Shown here one piece after another: positions 48,143 through 50,474 of a DNA stretch of 50,474 nt. Positions within the stretch are counted from its first letter, which is position 1. Every line of letters starts with the position of its first letter. The notes beneath the pieces were generated by a model that was given only the letters and a program-made list of their open reading frames with translations, was not told the DNA's origin and searched no databases. Source of the stretch: an uncultured Pseudomonadota bacterium (GTDB lineage: Bacteria; Pseudomonadota; Gammaproteobacteria; Enterobacterales; Succinivibrionaceae); the NCBI GenBank assembly GCA_900315145.1, contig OMYE01000002.1, forward strand, positions 1-50,474. Reading direction: 5' to 3'. The translations under genes were made by a program, and so were the position numbers.

Positions 48143-48292
48143 AAATATACCTCAACAGTGCAATAAAAACACTAAAATTAACGAGAGTGTATTTTAACAT
48201 AATCCGTTTAAACTAAACAGAAAATAAGACAAACTAATTACCCCCTGACTGAATGGCAGGATTTACATTACTCCTGAAACTTCATGAGCAAT

Positions 48293-48332
48293 AAAAAAGC
48301 CGTAGAAGTCACCTGTGGTAACAATCTACGGC
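48293..48332 (-). terminator. Rho-independent terminator of the WYL regulator gene
   Basis: Minus-strand GCCGTAGA/TCTACGGC across an 18-base loop, then TTTTTT, 23 bases after the stop codon. Confidence 0.87.
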
Positions 48333-48355
48333 CTATTATCGCTAACAGGAATAGT

Positions 48356-49264
48356 TTACATATTTAAAAGCAGGTAGATTTCATTCTTATTCTTAAGAAC
48401 AATTTGCTGATTTTCCGGATCGGCTGACTCATCATCCGGACCAAGCCTCAGTGTTCGTAATGTATAGAACAGGAGAGCCTGACGGCACTTGTACACAACC
48501 TCACCGTTTTCCATACCGTAATCCAGTTCAATAGCCTTTCTCTGACTTTCTGAAAGATTTGGATTTGGAATAATATGAAGAGATACAACAAAATTCCATC
48601 TCATATCCTCATTTGGATCAATATCTGATCTTTCAATCTTACCTACAGAAAGGATACGTGAAAGCACAAAATCTCTGAAGTCCTTCTTTTCGTGGCAATA
48701 TGCGCGAACATGCCATCTGATACCATCAAAACCTAAAGCATGTGGAGAAATTAGTCTAGTGCTTACTTCAAGACTGCTCATTGACTGATAACTAATCTTA
48801 AGAGCACTCTTATTTAAAATACAATAAACAATGTTAGAAAGAACTTCATGATTAACTATACGTCTTGGTGGAGCAAAACAGGCAACACTAGGAACCTGAA
48901 GGAGGTAGTTACTGGTATCATGAATAATACCCTGAGCATTCATATACAGGTCATTTAAATATGATGTAGCACTGCAGATAGGATACAGAGGCTTATATTT
49001 AGGAGTCTTGACATAAACTTTTAAATGACGATCATATTCAAGGTTATGAGGAGCCATTTCAGTGTATTTTGCCAAATCAAGTGAAGACTGCGGAATGGAA
49101 ATTCCAAAGAATTCAACAAGATCAGAACGGTTTATATGACCTGACCAGCAAAGACGATAATCAATAAATTCTAAACGTCGTTCCTGATTCCATTTATTAT
49201 TACCTGGTTTAGCAGGCACCTTCTTGCCGGCAAGAGGCTTATTTGCTTTAGCAATTGTATTCAT
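48356..49264 (-). CDS. WYL-domain transcriptional regulator (BrxR/CapW-like)
   Basis: Likely DNA-binding repressor of the kind found in front of BREX, CBASS and other phage-defence loci. A basic tail (1-25), a winged helix-turn-helix (about 26-88; RLEFIDYRLCWSGHINRSDL), a WYL domain (about 135-212) with GIRWHVRAYC in place of the WYL core and DFVLSRI, and a C-terminal WCX-type domain (222-302). The HVRAYC form and FRDFVLSRI are features of the BrxR/CapW branch as remembered. 302 residues. ATG 49264; GGA 8 bases upstream. Its target is unknown; the gene reads toward pgpA, and a defence operon could lie beyond the window. Confidence 0.78.
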   Translation of the reverse strand: MNTIAKANKPLAGKKVPAKPGNNKWNQERRLEFIDYRLCWSGHINRSDLVEFFGISIPQSSLDLAKYTEMAPHNLEYDRHLKVYVKTPKYKPLYPICSATSYLNDLYMNAQGIIHDTSNYLLQVPSVACFAPPRRIVNHEVLSNIVYCILNKSALKISYQSMSSLEVSTRLISPHALGFDGIRWHVRAYCHEKKDFRDFVLSRILSVGKIERSDIDPNEDMRWNFVVSLHIIPNPNLSESQRKAIELDYGMENGEVVYKCRQALLFYTLRTLRLGPDDESADPENQQIVLKNKNEIYLLLNM

Positions 49265-50474
49265 AAAAATTCCAACTACAGTAATAAATTACACTAAAAC
49301 TAGATCTAAATCATATATGCAATTTCGTTTATAAAAACAAAATTCAAAATACTCTTTACATACATCGCGGGGTATACATGTATAATGATAACAAATATAT
49401 AAAATTACGCCACAGATTTATCATATTATTGATCGATTTAAATCTAATTTGCAAATAAAATAATTAAAATCCTTTTAATAAATAAATTAAAAGAACATGA
49501 CATGGAAATAATACTAATAGATTTATATTTAGTGATAACAAAATTTAACAAGTAAAACTCAATAATAATTACTTAAAAGGTATTCATAGATTTTTCAAAA
49601 TTTAACACAATTATTCAAAAACTATTAAATTGTATGTAAAAGGAAGAAATTACTAGAAAAAAATTAGCAACAAACACCTCAAAAACAATGCATATGGCAA
49701 TAAAAATACCATAAATTTTTATTGATCCGAAAAAATCAGGAATCGCATATGAACAGAATTATATTTTTTTAAGAAAATATTATTATATGGAAATATTTTA
49801 TCGATGATAATACAGAAAACATGAATTTTAAAGTTATCTAGGAGTAATAAATAGCAAAGTAAAGTATATCTGTAACATCCTAAAAATAATATTCCATGGA
49901 TATAAATTATCAGATATTATAAAAGAAACTCAAAACATACTTAAATGTAAGAAGGCTGTTTAGACATTGTTTGAATGCATAGTAGTGTATAAATAACATA
50001 CAGGTATTCCACGGCAGAAATACCCTTTTAAACAAAAATTGCAACAATTTAAAGTACCGGTGAAGATATCAACCGGCCAGATGTCTATGATAAAAAATAT
50101 CCATCTGATTCTACACAGAATTCTCTGCAAATAAGAAAAGACTGCAGCCCTGACAGTAGAGAAAACTAAAAGAATTCAGGTACGGAAAACTGAGGCAGAA
50201 CACGGTAAAACATTGATATTTACTTCCTATCTATGGTAAACACAAATCTGCTCTGTACACAGCAATGACAGCAGTTAAATGAATATACCTCCTGTCTTAC
50301 AATAAAATATCTATATCATAGGTAGTTATGGTCAATTCACCACAATAGAAATACTGAGGGGTATATAAAAAAAGAATAACATTCAAATTAATTGACATGA
50401 GACATCAGCAATCAGAATGCTGACAGAACACAATAGAAGAAGGGATAAAAAAAACATCCAAAATAAAAACAAAA
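49265..50474. other. Gene-free, very AT-rich end region
   Basis: About 1.2 kb upstream of the WYL gene with no frame that has an RBS and protein-like sequence. The stretch near 50056-50170 reads as a short protein-like frame (TGEDINRPDVYDKKYPSD and on, stopping after about 36 codons), which may be a remnant of a decayed gene. No CRISPR repeat, tRNA or transposase was seen. It should hold the promoter and operator of the WYL gene. Confidence 0.45.

Noticed and set aside
49265-50474. Possible CRISPR array or short-repeat region
   Set aside because: No regularly spaced repeat found; only A/T-rich irregular sequence.

Overview
The window is about 50.5 kb of chromosome from a gammaproteobacterium with AT-rich intergenic DNA. 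Several blocks keep the gene order of Escherichia coli: pyrBI, holD-rimI, dnaG/rpoD, apaH/folA, rplU-rpmA-obgE with divergent ispB, queG divergent from nnr-tsaE-amiB-mutL-miaA-hfq-hflX-hflK-hflC-purA, and prmA/fis. The details depart from E. coli: rpsU is not beside dnaG, dusB is not between prmA and fis, and a polyphosphate-type glucokinase and a ComFB-domain protein are present. An anaerobic gut or rumen lineage such as the Succinivibrionaceae would fit, but this is an inference; no rRNA or marker phylogeny is available here.

Layout. 1-1162 is the start of pntA (cut by the window edge). 1559-3775 is a minus-strand operon of a duplicated HolD-like protein, rimI and a secreted M23 peptidase. 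An AT-rich gene-free block (3776-4997) follows, then pyrBI with twin palindromes upstream, two tandem tRNA-Trp genes, bcp, tRNA-Ile2 and rpoD. A 630-bp spacer with a strong terminator and a candidate small RNA separates rpoD from dnaG. apaH, folA, a small unknown gene, an Hcp-like Sel1-repeat lipoprotein, obgE-rpmA-rplU and ispB come next. At 19.5-20.7 kb is an HD-GYP protein with a receiver domain that lacks its phospho-acceptor Asp. 21.5-34.6 kb is the long conserved purA...nnr cluster. queG, the ROK glucokinase and the ComFB gene run on the plus strand toward recJ. A membrane protein that reads as a catalytically dead PTS EIICB is translationally linked to prmA; fis follows.

After fis the window turns toward accessory DNA: a BrxD-like AAA ATPase and a BrxHI/Lhr-like DEAD/DEAH helicase (43.5-47.3 kb), the same pair that occurs in BREX type 2 and in Shango-like anti-phage systems but here without a TerB-domain or pgl/brx partner in view; pgpA; a BrxR/CapW-type WYL regulator; and 1.2 kb of very AT-rich DNA with no convincing gene.

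The strongest candidates for something undescribed are (1) the stand-alone BrxD-BrxHI pair with a defence-type WYL regulator nearby, (2) the dead EIICB fused operonically to prmA, and (3) the internally duplicated DNA polymerase III psi subunit. No CRISPR array, transposase, integrase or prophage gene was seen.
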